This document shows, piece after piece, positions 9,447-18,465 of a stretch of 64,000 nt of DNA. The stretch spans positions 124,001 to 188,000 of the forward strand of contig NZ_CP129137.1 of assembly GCF_030406905.1 (NCBI RefSeq). The letters run 5' to 3'. Under the pieces are notes generated by a model. It worked only from the letters and a program-made list of their open reading frames with translations, was not told where the DNA came from and ran no database searches. A program made the translations under genes and the position numbers. Source of the DNA: Streptomyces sp. HUAS CB01 (GTDB taxonomy: Bacteria > Actinomycetota > Actinomycetes > Streptomycetales > Streptomycetaceae). How positions within the stretch are numbered: position 1 is the first letter of the stretch; each line of letters begins with the position of its first letter.

Positions 9447-9953
9447 GTGCGTGGCCGACCCGACATCTCCCTGAAACGACTCTCCGTACTCGCCACGGCG
9501 ACCGTGCTCGCCGCGGTCGGCATGGGCGTCACCGCCGCACCGGCGAGTGCCGGGCCGATCGGGCCCTGCACCTCCCTGCGTTCGTTCAACCTGGAGTTCA
9601 GAACCGGCGGCGACGACCTGCGAGGCAACTCCGAGGTCATCGTGTGGCTCAGAACCACCAGCGGAACCATGGAGCTGCAGCACGTGTGGGGTCGGTTCGC
9701 CGACCACACGAGCACCTCGCGCCTGGTCACCTTCCAGAACCCCAACTGGGCGGTGAACTCCTGCACCATCACCGGGGTGTCGGTCCGGATGGCGTCGCAC
9801 CCCGAGTGGCACGAGACCGCCGACAACTGGAACATGGACGGCTTCGCCCTCCAGGGCTACTCCTCGACCGGCACGTACGGGTACTCCCTGTCGCGCAACA
9901 GCGCCAACAAGCGGTTCACCGCCGGCTCCCCCTGGTGGCACGCGACCGAGTAG
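9447..9953 (+). CDS. Small secreted protein, PLAT-like pattern
   Basis: GTG 9447 has AAGGAAG upstream and yields a clear signal peptide (LSVLATATVLAAVGMGV ending TAAPASA); the frame extending back to 9258 is a shadow of the spacer. The mature part is about 130 residues, has two cysteines, and carries the blocks FRTGGDDLRGNSEVIVWL and DNWNMDGFALQGYS. The TGGDDLRGNS-to-WNMDGF arrangement recalls beta-sandwich PLAT or carbohydrate-binding modules, but this is pattern inference only. The product is exported and its role unknown. Confidence 0.75.
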   Translation: MRGRPDISLKRLSVLATATVLAAVGMGVTAAPASAGPIGPCTSLRSFNLEFRTGGDDLRGNSEVIVWLRTTSGTMELQHVWGRFADHTSTSRLVTFQNPNWAVNSCTITGVSVRMASHPEWHETADNWNMDGFALQGYSSTGTYGYSLSRNSANKRFTAGSPWWHATE

Positions 9954-10251
9954 TGCGGCGGCAGACCCCGGCCCGCACCCACCCGCCGGCCGGTGGGCCG
10001 CGGCGCCGGCACACCGCGGCGGATTGACGGAAGACACGGGGAGCGGGCGCCGGTCGGCCCAAGGCCGCAGCAGTGCCGATACACGGCCGGCGTCCGCCCC
10101 ACCCCAGCACGCGGCCACAGCCGTACGGCTCGGCGGCGTGGCCGACGGTGAACAGGGGCGTGGCGGCGCAAGGCCGGCAGACGCACACCGACAGCGGCGG
10201 CCACCGCTCCCGAGCCGCCGCCCGGCGACCGCAACGACGGCCGACCGGCCT

Positions 10252-11307
10252 TCAATGCCGCATGTCCGGTACGGGGTGCAGCGTGCCCTCCCCCGTCACC
10301 CGGACCCCGGTTCTTCCGCCGGGGCGCACGGACGCCGGGCCCGGCACGCGGATGTCGACCGGCGCGTCCATGCCGTCGACGGCGACCGTGACCATGGCGT
10401 CGTGGCCGTAGAAGCGGACGTCGGTGACCGTGCCACGGGCGTCCGCCGAAGCGGCGTCGCTCAGCCTGAGCTGTTCGGGACGGAGAAGCACCAGGCCCTC
10501 GCGCAGTCCGCTCGGCCGGGCGGCGAGCGCGACGCGTCCCAGGGATGTGGTCGCCATGTCCTTTTCCGCGGTGCCGGAGACGATGACGGCGTCGCCGACG
10601 AAGGCGGCAACCCACGGGTCGGCGGGGCGGTGGTAGACGTCCTGGGGGGCGGCGCACTGAGCCACGCGGCCGTCCCGGACGACCGCGACCAGATCCGCCG
10701 TGGACAGGGCCTCCTGCTGGTCGTGGGTGACCAGGACGGCTGTGGCGCCGGTGGCCTGGAGGGCGGCGCGTACATCGGCCCGCACCCCTGCCCGCAGGGC
10801 GCTGTCCAGGGCGTTGAAAGGCTCGTCGAGGAGCACCAGTTGGGGTTCGGGGGCCAGGGCGCGCGCCAGGGCGACACGCTGTTGCTGGCCACCGGAGAGC
10901 TCGTGCGGCATACGGTTGCCGTAGCCGCTGAGCCCGACGAGGTCCAGCATCTCGTCGGCACGTCCGCGGCGCGCGGCGCGGTCGAGGCCGGTCAGGCCGA
11001 ACGCGACGTTGCGTGCCACGCTGAGATGCGGGAACAGGGCACCTTCCTGGGGAACGATGCCGATTCGGCGGCGCTCGGGCGGCAGATGCACACCGGGGCC
11101 CGTCAGAGTGCGGCCACCGAGCGTGACGCTGCCCGCGTCGGCGCGCAGGAAGCCCGCCACGATGCGCAGCAAGGTCGTCTTGCCGCACCCCGAGGGGCCG
11201 AGGACCGCGGCCAGGGAGCCGCCGGGGACGGTGAGGTGGAGTCCGTCGAGCACCGTGGTGCTCGCGCCGTACGCCTTGCGCACTGCCGTGATCTGAAGGT
11301 CGGTCAT
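10252..11307 (-). CDS. Ferric-iron ABC transporter ATPase (FbpC-like)
   Basis: The 351-residue cytosolic ATPase energises the adjacent permease. It has Walker A GPSGCGKTT (residues 37-45), signature LSGGQQQR (137-144), Walker B LVLLDEP (157-163) and the H-loop VLVTHDQQEA. A C-terminal TOBE-like extension of about 120 residues is typical of FbpC/PotA-type importers. The start ATG overlaps the permease stop by 4 bp. It is the last gene of a three-gene operon (binding protein, permease, ATPase) whose promoter carries an iron box, so expression should rise when iron is scarce. Confidence 0.9.
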   Translation of the reverse strand: MTDLQITAVRKAYGASTTVLDGLHLTVPGGSLAAVLGPSGCGKTTLLRIVAGFLRADAGSVTLGGRTLTGPGVHLPPERRRIGIVPQEGALFPHLSVARNVAFGLTGLDRAARRGRADEMLDLVGLSGYGNRMPHELSGGQQQRVALARALAPEPQLVLLDEPFNALDSALRAGVRADVRAALQATGATAVLVTHDQQEALSTADLVAVVRDGRVAQCAAPQDVYHRPADPWVAAFVGDAVIVSGTAEKDMATTSLGRVALAARPSGLREGLVLLRPEQLRLSDAASADARGTVTDVRFYGHDAMVTVAVDGMDAPVDIRVPGPASVRPGGRTGVRVTGEGTLHPVPDMRH

Positions 11308-12923
11308 GTTCTGTGCCTTCCGAGCAGGTAGGACGGGACGGCAGCCAGCAGGATCAGCGCGGCGGCGTAGGGGGCCGCGGCGGCGAAGGATCCGGCGCCC
11401 GTCTCCGTCCAGAGGCGGGTCGCCAGGGTGTCCATGCCGGTCGGGCGCAGCAGCAGGGTCGCGGGGAGTTCCTTCATGCAGACCACGAAGGTCAGGGCGG
11501 CCCCGGCGGCGATCCCGGGGGCGGCGAGCGGCACGGTCACCTCGCGCAGCGCCCCGAGCGGTGAGCGGCCCAGCGAACGGGCGACGTCCTCCAGCACGGG
11601 CGGGGCCTGGACGACGGCCGCCCGGGTGGCGGCCACCGCGACCGGCAGGAACAGCACGGCGTAGGCGCAGACCAGGAGCGGCAGTTCCTGGTAGAGCGGA
11701 CGGGCGTAGCGGACCGCGAAGAACACCAGGGAGAGGGCGACGGTGATGCCGGGCAGGGCGTGCCCCGCGTATGCGGCCTGCTCCAGCAGATGCGCTGCCC
11801 GGCCCCGGTGGCGCGCGGCGATCACGCCGACCGGCAGGGCCAGCAGTGTCGTCAGCGCGGCGCCCGCGGCGGCGACACCGAGGGTGGTGAGCGCGGTGTC
11901 GGTGAGCGCGGTGGGGTCCCAGGTCGCGGAGGAGCCCACGGCCAGCCAGTAGCCGAGCGTGCCCAGCGGGAAGGCGACGGCGGCGGCGACGACCGTGCCG
12001 CACCAGGCCAGCGCGGGCAGGCGCAGCCGGCCGAGGACCGCGGGTGCCGCCGGACGTGACGTGCCTCTGCCGGTCCCGGAGTGCCGGCCGCGGCCCCGGG
12101 TACGGGACTCCGCGGCCACCAGTGCCACGGTCATGATCACGAGGACGGCGCTGAGCGCGGCGGCGGGGGTGCGGTCGAAGCTCGCCCGGTACGACGTGTA
12201 GATCCCGCGCGTGAAGGTGTCGTACCGCATCAGCGACACGGCTCCGAAGTCGGACAGCACATACAGAGCCACCAGCAGTCCACCACCGGCGGCGGCGGGG
12301 CGCAGCTGCGGGAGCGTCACCCGCAAGAACGTGCGCAGCGGGCCGTGTCCGAGCGAGCGGGAGACCTCCTCCTGCGCGGGGTCGGTTCCGCGCAGCGCGG
12401 CGGAGACGGGCAGATAGACGTAAGGGAAGCTCACCAGGGTCAACGCCAGCGCCGCACCGGTGAATCCCGCGAGTCCGGGTGCCGCGGACAGCCAGGCGAA
12501 GGCCGCGACGTAACTCGGTACCGCAAGCGGCAGAGTCACCAGCACGGACCAGGCGCGGGCGCCGGGCAGCGCTGTTCTGACGGTCAGCCAGGCCAGGGAC
12601 ACGCCCAGCACCAGACAGGCGGGCACCACGGCGGCGGTGAGGGCCAGACTGCGGCCGAGCAGTGCGGCCGTACGCTCGTCGGCGACGATGTCCCAGGCAT
12701 GGGCAGGGCCGCGCTCCAGGGCGCGTACGGCGAGATAGAGGAGCGGAAGCACCGCGAGCAGTGCGGCGGCGCAGGCGGGGACGAGCAGGGCCGGGGAGGG
12801 GCGCGCGCCCGCGCCTCGCCGTCCACGCCGTCGCCCGGCGGGCGCCGGGGCGCCCGCCGGGTGGGCGGGACCGCGCGACGGTGCCGCGGAGTCCTGTGCG
12901 GCCGGGGTTTCCGGTGTGGGCAC
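11304..12923 (-). CDS. Ferric-iron ABC transporter permease (FbpB-like)
   Basis: The GTG at 12923 lies 2 bases after the stop of the binding-protein gene, and the in-frame leader further upstream is only a shadow of that gene. The 539-residue product is a tandem duplication: two sets of about six transmembrane helices, each followed by an EAA-type loop for ATPase contact (one around EEVSRSLGHGPLRTFLRVTLP, the other around LEDVARSLGRSPLGALREVTV). This double-permease architecture is characteristic of FbpB/ThiP-type transporters. A proline/alanine-rich basic N-terminal tail precedes the first helix. Confidence 0.9.
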   Translation of the reverse strand: MPTPETPAAQDSAAPSRGPAHPAGAPAPAGRRRGRRGAGARPSPALLVPACAAALLAVLPLLYLAVRALERGPAHAWDIVADERTAALLGRSLALTAAVVPACLVLGVSLAWLTVRTALPGARAWSVLVTLPLAVPSYVAAFAWLSAAPGLAGFTGAALALTLVSFPYVYLPVSAALRGTDPAQEEVSRSLGHGPLRTFLRVTLPQLRPAAAGGGLLVALYVLSDFGAVSLMRYDTFTRGIYTSYRASFDRTPAAALSAVLVIMTVALVAAESRTRGRGRHSGTGRGTSRPAAPAVLGRLRLPALAWCGTVVAAAVAFPLGTLGYWLAVGSSATWDPTALTDTALTTLGVAAAGAALTTLLALPVGVIAARHRGRAAHLLEQAAYAGHALPGITVALSLVFFAVRYARPLYQELPLLVCAYAVLFLPVAVAATRAAVVQAPPVLEDVARSLGRSPLGALREVTVPLAAPGIAAGAALTFVVCMKELPATLLLRPTGMDTLATRLWTETGAGSFAAAAPYAAALILLAAVPSYLLGRHRT

Positions 12924-12925
12924 CG

Positions 12926-13942
12926 TCAGACCATTCCGACGTCCTGGAGCATGGCCAGGGTTTCCTTCAGCGAGTCGAGCCTGCCGAGGTCGATCTTCGG
13001 GGGCTGGAGGGAGTCCAGCGGCGGGAGCCCGTTGGCGGCCTTGACGCCCGCTGCCAGCGGGTACTCCTTGGTCTCGTCGGCGAAGTGCTTCTGGGACTCG
13101 GCCGAGAGCAGGAAGTCGACGGCCTTCTGTGCGTACTCGCTCTGCTTCTTGTCGGCGCCCTTCAGCTTGCCCACCCCGGCCACGTTGACCAGTCCGCCCG
13201 GGTCGCCCTCGGGCAGGAAGTGGATCCTGGCCTTGATCTTGTCCTCGCCCTCCTCGGCGGCCTTCGCGAACCAGTAGTAGTGGTTGAGCAGGCCGAGTGA
13301 GACCTCGCCTTCGTCCACGGCCCTGAGCACCTCGTCGTTCTTCTCGTACGCCTTGGGCTTGTTGGCCTTGAGGCCCTTGAGCCAGGTACGCGTGGCGTCG
13401 TCGCCCTCCAGGACGCGCATGCCGGTGACGAACGCCTGGAAGGAGGCGTTCGTGGGCGCGTATCCGACCTTGCCCTTCCACTCGGGCTTGACCAGGTCGT
13501 GGACGGAGTCCGGAGGTGTGGCGGCCTTGTCGGGGTTGTACGCGAGGACACGGACGCGTCCGCTGACGCCGACCCAGTCACCGGCCGCGCTCCGGTGGGA
13601 CGGTGCCACCTCGTCCAGGGTGCTGCTGGGCAGCGGCGCGAGGCGGCCCTCCTTGGACAGCGCCCCGAGGGCCCCCGCGTCCTGCGAGAGGAAGAGGCCG
13701 GCCTCGGTCTCGTCACCCTCTTCCAGGAGCTGGGCGGAGAGTTCGGCGCTGTCGCCGTAGCGGACCTCGACCCGGGTGTTGAGGGAGTCCTCCAGCTTCT
13801 CGATCAGCGGCCCGACGAGGTTCTCGTTCCGGCCCGAGTAGATGACGAGCCCGGCGGGCTCGTCGCTGCAGGCCCCGAGAGCGGGGATGAGCAAGGTCGC
13901 CGCGGCGAGCGCGGTGAGGCTGCGGGCCAAGGGGCGGCGCAT
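12926..13942 (-). CDS. Ferric-iron-binding lipoprotein (FbpA-like)
   Basis: The 338-residue extracytoplasmic binding protein is anchored by a lipobox (LIPALGAC, C25). It begins its mature fold with LVIYSGRNENL, the usual opening of iron(III)-binding proteins. It carries the adjacent tyrosines in LLNHYYWF that in this family contribute Fe3+ ligands. ATG 13942 has AGGAAGG upstream; the longer frame start at 14071 lies within the promoter. It is first in the operon and is preceded by a DmdR/IdeR-type iron box at 14046-14064. Whether it binds free Fe3+ or a chelate cannot be decided from sequence. Confidence 0.88.
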   Translation of the reverse strand: MRRPLARSLTALAAATLLIPALGACSDEPAGLVIYSGRNENLVGPLIEKLEDSLNTRVEVRYGDSAELSAQLLEEGDETEAGLFLSQDAGALGALSKEGRLAPLPSSTLDEVAPSHRSAAGDWVGVSGRVRVLAYNPDKAATPPDSVHDLVKPEWKGKVGYAPTNASFQAFVTGMRVLEGDDATRTWLKGLKANKPKAYEKNDEVLRAVDEGEVSLGLLNHYYWFAKAAEEGEDKIKARIHFLPEGDPGGLVNVAGVGKLKGADKKQSEYAQKAVDFLLSAESQKHFADETKEYPLAAGVKAANGLPPLDSLQPPKIDLGRLDSLKETLAMLQDVGMV

Positions 13943-14045
13943 GGCGGGTGATGCCTTCCTGCCGTGCCCACCGCCGTCACCGCACGGGGCGATGCCATGG
14001 GTGAGCGGCGAAACGGTGCCGGGGAACCTGTGAACAGAGTATTGA

Positions 14046-14064
14046 TAAGGTAAACCTTGCCTAA
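14046..14064 (-). promoter_or_regulatory. Iron box for the iron-transporter operon
   Basis: Read on the minus strand, TTAGGCAAGGTTTACCTTA closely fits the 19-bp palindromic DtxR/IdeR/DmdR operator (TTAGGTTAGGCTAACCTAA type). It sits about 100 bp upstream of the binding-protein start, where a repressor would cover the promoter. This predicts Fe2+-dependent repression of the transporter. Confidence 0.82.
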
Positions 14065-14231
14065 CGGTCAAGGGTGACCTGTATAACAGCTCGGCCGCAG
14101 AAGGCCCACCGAGCGGGATCCGCCCGGATCACTCACCCCCAACCTTCGGGCGCGTCCGGACAGTTGGGGTTCACACGGCCCATCCGGCCGCACCCCCCGC
14201 CCCGCGGGGGGCGCCCCCGCCCCCTTCCGCA

Positions 14232-14250
14232 TAAGGGAAGCCTTACCTAC
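14232..14250 (+). promoter_or_regulatory. Iron box for the ligase-acyltransferase gene
   Basis: TAAGGGAAGCCTTACCTAC is a second DmdR/IdeR-like 19-mer, ending only 9 bases before the GTG start at 14260. That position implies a very short or leaderless transcript whose start lies within the box. Together with the box at 14046, both divergent units should be iron-controlled. Confidence 0.75.
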
Positions 14251-14259
14251 GATGCGCCC

Positions 14260-16899
14260 GTGACGCTCCACCTCGCACCGCCCACCAGCGGTAAGACGCT
14301 CCCCCTCGCCGCCGACCTGGCCGTCCACGGCGACCGGCCCGCCCTGATCACCGCGGACGGTGAGATCTCCTACCGCGAGCTGGCCGCACGGGTGGCGGAG
14401 ACCCGCCTGCGCCTCGGCTCCGAGCGTCGGCTCGTACTGCTGCCCGGCGCCAACAGCGCCGAGGCCCTCGTCGTCCATCTCGCCGCGCTGTCGGCGGGCC
14501 ATCCCGTGCTGCTCGTGCCGGGTGATCATGCAGGGGCCGTCGAGTCGCTGACCGCCGCGTACGACCCCGATGTCGTCGTCCACCCGGCGGCGGGGCAGTG
14601 GGTCATCGAGGAGCGGCGCGCGGTCTCCGCCCATGCGCTCCACCCGGACCTGGCCCTGCTGCTCAGCACATCCGGCTCGACCGGGTCGCCGAAGCTGGTC
14701 CGGCTCTCGCACGAGAACCTGCAGTCGAACGCGGAGTCGATCGCCACCTACCTCGGCATCCAGGACACCGATCGCGCCGCGACGACCCTGCCCATGCACT
14801 ACTGCTACGGGCTGTCCGTCATCCACAGCCATCTGCTGCGCGGAGCGGGCCTCGTCCTCACCGGCCTGTCGGTGGCGGACTCCTGCTTCTGGGAGCTCTT
14901 CCGGGAGACCCGCGGCTCCTCCTTCGCCGGCGTCCCGTACACCTTCGACCTGCTCGACCGGGTCGGCTTCGCCGACATGGACCTCCCCCATCTGCGGTAC
15001 GTGACCCAGGCCGGCGGCCGGCTGGCACCCGACCGCGTGGCGCATTACGCCGGGCTCGGAGCGCGCCGCGGCTGGGACCTGTTCGTCATGTACGGCCAGA
15101 CCGAGGCGACCGCCCGGATGGGCTACCTCCCGCCCGAGCTGGCAGCCGCGCACCCCGGGGCGATCGGAGTGCCGGTACCCGGCGGGTCGTTCCGGCTCGA
15201 GCCCGTGGAGGACCGGACCGGCCGGGAACGCGGGGAAGGGCCAACCGGGGAGACCGAGGAGACCGGAGAACTCGTGTACACCGGGCCGAACGTCATGCTC
15301 GGCTACGCCCGCACCCCGGACGACCTCGCCATGGGCAGGACCGTGGACGAGCTGCGCACCGGCGACATCGCGCGGCGCACCCCCGAGGGCCTGTACGAGA
15401 TCGTGGGCCGGCGCAGCCGGTTCGTGAAGATCCTCGGCCTGCGCATCGACCCGCAGCAGATCGAGGCGACGCTCGAACGGCACGGCGTCACCGCGCTCTG
15501 CGCGGGCGACGACGAGGCGCTCGGTGTCGCCGCCGTCGGTGCGAGCGACTCCGACGGGCGGCGGATACGAAGACTCGTCGCGGACGAGTGCGGCCTGCCG
15601 GCGCGCGCGGTCCGCGTCCGTCTCGTGGCAGACCTCCCGCGCCTGCCCACGGGCAAGCCCGACCACCGGGCCGTGCGTGAGCTCACCCGCACGGGCGACG
15701 ACGCCCTCCCCGGCGCGGAACCCGCCGCGGGCAGGGGCAGCACCGAGGACCTGTGCGCGCTCTACGCACGGGTCCTCGACCGCTCCGACGTGACGGAACA
15801 CAGCACCTTCGTCGGGCTCGGGGGCGACTCGCTGTCGTACGTCGAGATGTCCATCAGCCTCGAAGAGCGGCTCGGGCACCTGCCGTCCGACTGGCATGTG
15901 ACGCCGATCCGCGACCTCGAGCCGCCGAGCCGGAAACGCCCTTCACGCGTACGCGCCCTGGAGACCGGTGTCGCCCTGCGAGCCGTGGCGATCCTCTGCA
16001 TCGTCGGCTCGCACATCCCCGTCTTCAACATCAAGGGCGGAGCGCACCTGCTGCTCGCCGTCGCGGGGTACAACTTCGCGCGATTCCATCTCACCACCGC
16101 CGAACGACGTGACCGCATCCGCCACATCCGGACGAGCATCGCCCGCGTGGCACTGCCCAGCATGGTCTGGATCGGCTTCGCCCTTCTCGTCACCGACCAC
16201 TACACCCTCACCAATCTCTTCCTGCTGCACAACGTCCTCGACCCGCAGGACACCGGTCCGGGAATCCACCTCTGGTTCATCGAGGCCCTCGTCTACATCC
16301 TGATCGCCGCCGTCGCCCTTCTCGCCCTGCCGGTGGTGGACCGCACGGAGCGGCGCTTCCCCTACGGCCTGCCCCTGACGCTCGCGGCCCTCGGCCTCCT
16401 CACACGCTACGACCTCGTCGGCCTGCCCGACCGCTCGCACATGACGGACGCGGTGACGGTCTTCTGGCTGTTCACGCTGGGCTGGGCTGCGGCCAAGGCC
16501 CGTACGGTCGCCCACCGGTTGCTCGTCACCTTCACGGCGCTGGCCACCGTGCCCGGCTTCTTTCCCGACGAGCCGCTCCGCGAGGCCTTCGTCGTCGCCG
16601 GTTTCGCACTGCTCGTCTGGGTGCGCACCCTTCCCGGCCGCGAGCGCGTGAACCAGATCGCCGGTCTGCTGGCGACCGGCTCGATGTACATCTATCTGAC
16701 CCACTGGCAGATCTACCCGCTCATCGACGATTTCTCCAGGCATCTGGCGTTCCTCGCCTCGCTGCTGTTCGGCATCGCCTACGCGACCGCCGCGACCCGC
16801 CTGATGCGGGGACGACCGCCCCTTCCGCCCGGGCTGCGCCGGCCGCGGCTGCTCAGCCTCGCCCACGGACGTCTCGTCCCCGGCCGGAGCAGGTCGTGA
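14260..16899 (+). CDS. AMP-ligase / carrier / membrane acyltransferase chimera
   Basis: An 879-residue three-part protein. Residues 1-490 form an adenylation domain (LLLSTSGSTGSPKLVRL, YGQTEATARM, ELRTGDIARR, catalytic-lysine motif LPTGKPDHR). Residues about 495-560 are a carrier domain whose phosphopantetheine serine is S524 (GLGGDSLSYVEM). Residues about 565-870 are a polytopic acyltransferase-3-like domain (about nine to ten helices, conserved His in IVGSHIPVF). Inferred role: activate a carboxylic acid, load it on its own carrier and transfer it to an acceptor at the membrane. No Shine-Dalgarno is obvious. It has an iron box and diverges from an iron importer; it may or may not serve the downstream beta-lactone operon. 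Confidence 0.85.
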   Translation: MTLHLAPPTSGKTLPLAADLAVHGDRPALITADGEISYRELAARVAETRLRLGSERRLVLLPGANSAEALVVHLAALSAGHPVLLVPGDHAGAVESLTAAYDPDVVVHPAAGQWVIEERRAVSAHALHPDLALLLSTSGSTGSPKLVRLSHENLQSNAESIATYLGIQDTDRAATTLPMHYCYGLSVIHSHLLRGAGLVLTGLSVADSCFWELFRETRGSSFAGVPYTFDLLDRVGFADMDLPHLRYVTQAGGRLAPDRVAHYAGLGARRGWDLFVMYGQTEATARMGYLPPELAAAHPGAIGVPVPGGSFRLEPVEDRTGRERGEGPTGETEETGELVYTGPNVMLGYARTPDDLAMGRTVDELRTGDIARRTPEGLYEIVGRRSRFVKILGLRIDPQQIEATLERHGVTALCAGDDEALGVAAVGASDSDGRRIRRLVADECGLPARAVRVRLVADLPRLPTGKPDHRAVRELTRTGDDALPGAEPAAGRGSTEDLCALYARVLDRSDVTEHSTFVGLGGDSLSYVEMSISLEERLGHLPSDWHVTPIRDLEPPSRKRPSRVRALETGVALRAVAILCIVGSHIPVFNIKGGAHLLLAVAGYNFARFHLTTAERRDRIRHIRTSIARVALPSMVWIGFALLVTDHYTLTNLFLLHNVLDPQDTGPGIHLWFIEALVYILIAAVALLALPVVDRTERRFPYGLPLTLAALGLLTRYDLVGLPDRSHMTDAVTVFWLFTLGWAAAKARTVAHRLLVTFTALATVPGFFPDEPLREAFVVAGFALLVWVRTLPGRERVNQIAGLLATGSMYIYLTHWQIYPLIDDFSRHLAFLASLLFGIAYATAATRLMRGRPPLPPGLRRPRLLSLAHGRLVPGRSRS

Positions 16900-16935
16900 C
16901 CCCGGCGCCCGACCCGGTCGAAATCCAGCCAGACT

Positions 16936-16965
16936 CGTGGGCCGATGGTGAACAATCGGCCCACG
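16936..16965 (+). terminator. Hairpin after the ligase-acyltransferase gene
   Basis: A perfect 11-bp inverted repeat, cgtgggccgat / atcggcccacg, with an 8-base loop, 36 bases after the stop codon. It lacks a strong T tract, as is common in Streptomyces. It separates the iron-boxed gene from the lst-like operon. Confidence 0.75.
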
Positions 16966-17413
16966 ATGCCGTTCTTCCCGCACCGCCGGCCCGACGGAAA
17001 CGGTGAGACGGCATTTCGCCTGCGGCACCGTCCGGCCAACGGCCCTCAACAGCCCCCGGAGAAGATTCCGCATTCCATGGAATCACTCGCTCCGGACATC
17101 CTCCGTCATCGCGCCGTCATAAACGGCCGCCGATTTTCCGCCATCACGCACAGCGACCCTCCGTCAACGACGAGTGGTGATCGTCACAGGCCCGCGGCGT
17201 GAGACCGCCCGGACCGGTGCGATAACGTCGGTGCGCAGCGCGCCGATGTCCGGGATTTCCCTGTCGCCGGACCACGTCCCGCCGACGGTGAAACCAGAAT
17301 TTATCGATGGGTTCACCGCACGAGAACATGACGCGGACAAAGGTTTCCTGACGTCTGTTCATCATTCACCGCGACGCCGCGCCGCGTGAACGAGAAACCA
17401 CCGGGAGAGGTTT
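16966..17413. other. Leader region of the beta-lactone operon
   Basis: About 450 bp without a convincing gene and somewhat less GC-rich than its surroundings. It must hold the promoter of the downstream six-gene operon. I see no iron box here, so the operon is probably not under direct DmdR control. No -10/-35 pair was assigned with confidence. Confidence 0.5.
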
Positions 17414-18463
17414 GTGTACAACAGTCGCTTAGCATCCATCGGGGCCTATCTGCCCTCGGCTTCCATGAGCACTCCGGAACTCCTCTCCCGCATGGAGAAG
17501 GCGCCTGAATTCGACCTCTTCAAAATTACCGGAATGGCCGAGCGCCGGGTCGCTGACGACACCCGCGACAGCCCCGAGGACTGTCTCACCATGGCCGTCT
17601 CGGCGGCCCGTGAGTGCCTTGGCCGCTCGCGCTACGCCGCCGACGAGATCGACATCGTGATCTCCTGCTCCATCAGCCGTACGACGGACGGCCGCCGCCA
17701 CCAGTTCGAGCCATCGTTCGCCCGTCGCATCGCCGGGGAACTCGGCGCGGACAGGGCGATTCACTTCGATGTGTCCAACGCCTGCGCAGGCATGATGACC
17801 GGTGTCTATCTGCTGGACCGCATGATCCGCTCGGGTGAGGTGCGCAACGGCCTGGTGCTCAGCGGAGAGCACATCACCCCGATCGCCTTCACCGCCGCGC
17901 GCGAGATGGAGGACAGCCGGGACCCTCAGTTCGCGTCACTGTCCGTCGGTGACTCCGCCGTCGCCGTCCTCGTCGACCGCGCCACCGACGACGCCGACGT
18001 CATCCACGACATCGAGCTGATGACCTGCTCGGAGTACTCGCACCTGTGCCTGGGCATGCCCAGCGACGACACCGGCGATCTGGCCATGTACACCAACAAC
18101 AAGGAGATGCACGCCGAGGATCGTCTCGCGTTGTGGCCGGCCTTCCACCGCGACAGACTCGCCGCCGACGGCCGCCGGTTCGCCGACGAGGGGTACGACT
18201 TCGTGGTCCAGCACCAGGTCGGCAGCCGCTTCATCGACTACATGAACCACGTGGGCGAAAGCACCTTCGGGACACCGATGCCCGAGTCGCTCTCGATCGT
18301 CGAGAAGTTCGCCAACACCGCGACCACCTCCCACTATCTGGTCCTGCACCAGGCACTCATGGAGCGCCGCATACCCAGGGGCTCGAAGATCCTCATGGTC
18401 CCCGCCGCCTCGGGCGTGGTGACCGGGTTCCTGTCCGCGACCGTCTCCTCGCTGGAGGTGTGA
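17414..18463 (+). CDS. lstA: OleA/LstA-like ketosynthase III (catalytic subunit)
   Basis: A 349-residue thiolase-fold enzyme of the KAS III/OleA type. The catalytic triad is complete: C124 (DVSNACAGMMTG), H267 (VVQHQVGS) and N301 (FANTATTSH). E99 in FEPS lies 25 residues before the cysteine, where OleA has its proton-abstracting glutamate. In lipstatin and nocardiolactone pathways such an enzyme performs head-to-head Claisen condensation of two fatty acyl-CoAs to a 2-alkyl-3-ketoacid, as a heterodimer with a second homologue. GTG 17414 follows GGGAGAGG. It is the first gene of the operon, 2 bp from the next. The lstA/lstB assignment follows operon order and active-site completeness. Confidence 0.85.
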   Translation: MYNSRLASIGAYLPSASMSTPELLSRMEKAPEFDLFKITGMAERRVADDTRDSPEDCLTMAVSAARECLGRSRYAADEIDIVISCSISRTTDGRRHQFEPSFARRIAGELGADRAIHFDVSNACAGMMTGVYLLDRMIRSGEVRNGLVLSGEHITPIAFTAAREMEDSRDPQFASLSVGDSAVAVLVDRATDDADVIHDIELMTCSEYSHLCLGMPSDDTGDLAMYTNNKEMHAEDRLALWPAFHRDRLAADGRRFADEGYDFVVQHQVGSRFIDYMNHVGESTFGTPMPESLSIVEKFANTATTSHYLVLHQALMERRIPRGSKILMVPAASGVVTGFLSATVSSLEV

Positions 18464-18465
18464 CC

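Noticed and set aside
14068..15897. A 609-codon frame antisense to the ligase-acyltransferase gene
   Set aside because: It has no family motif and is composed of low-complexity Gly/Val/Arg; a shadow frame.
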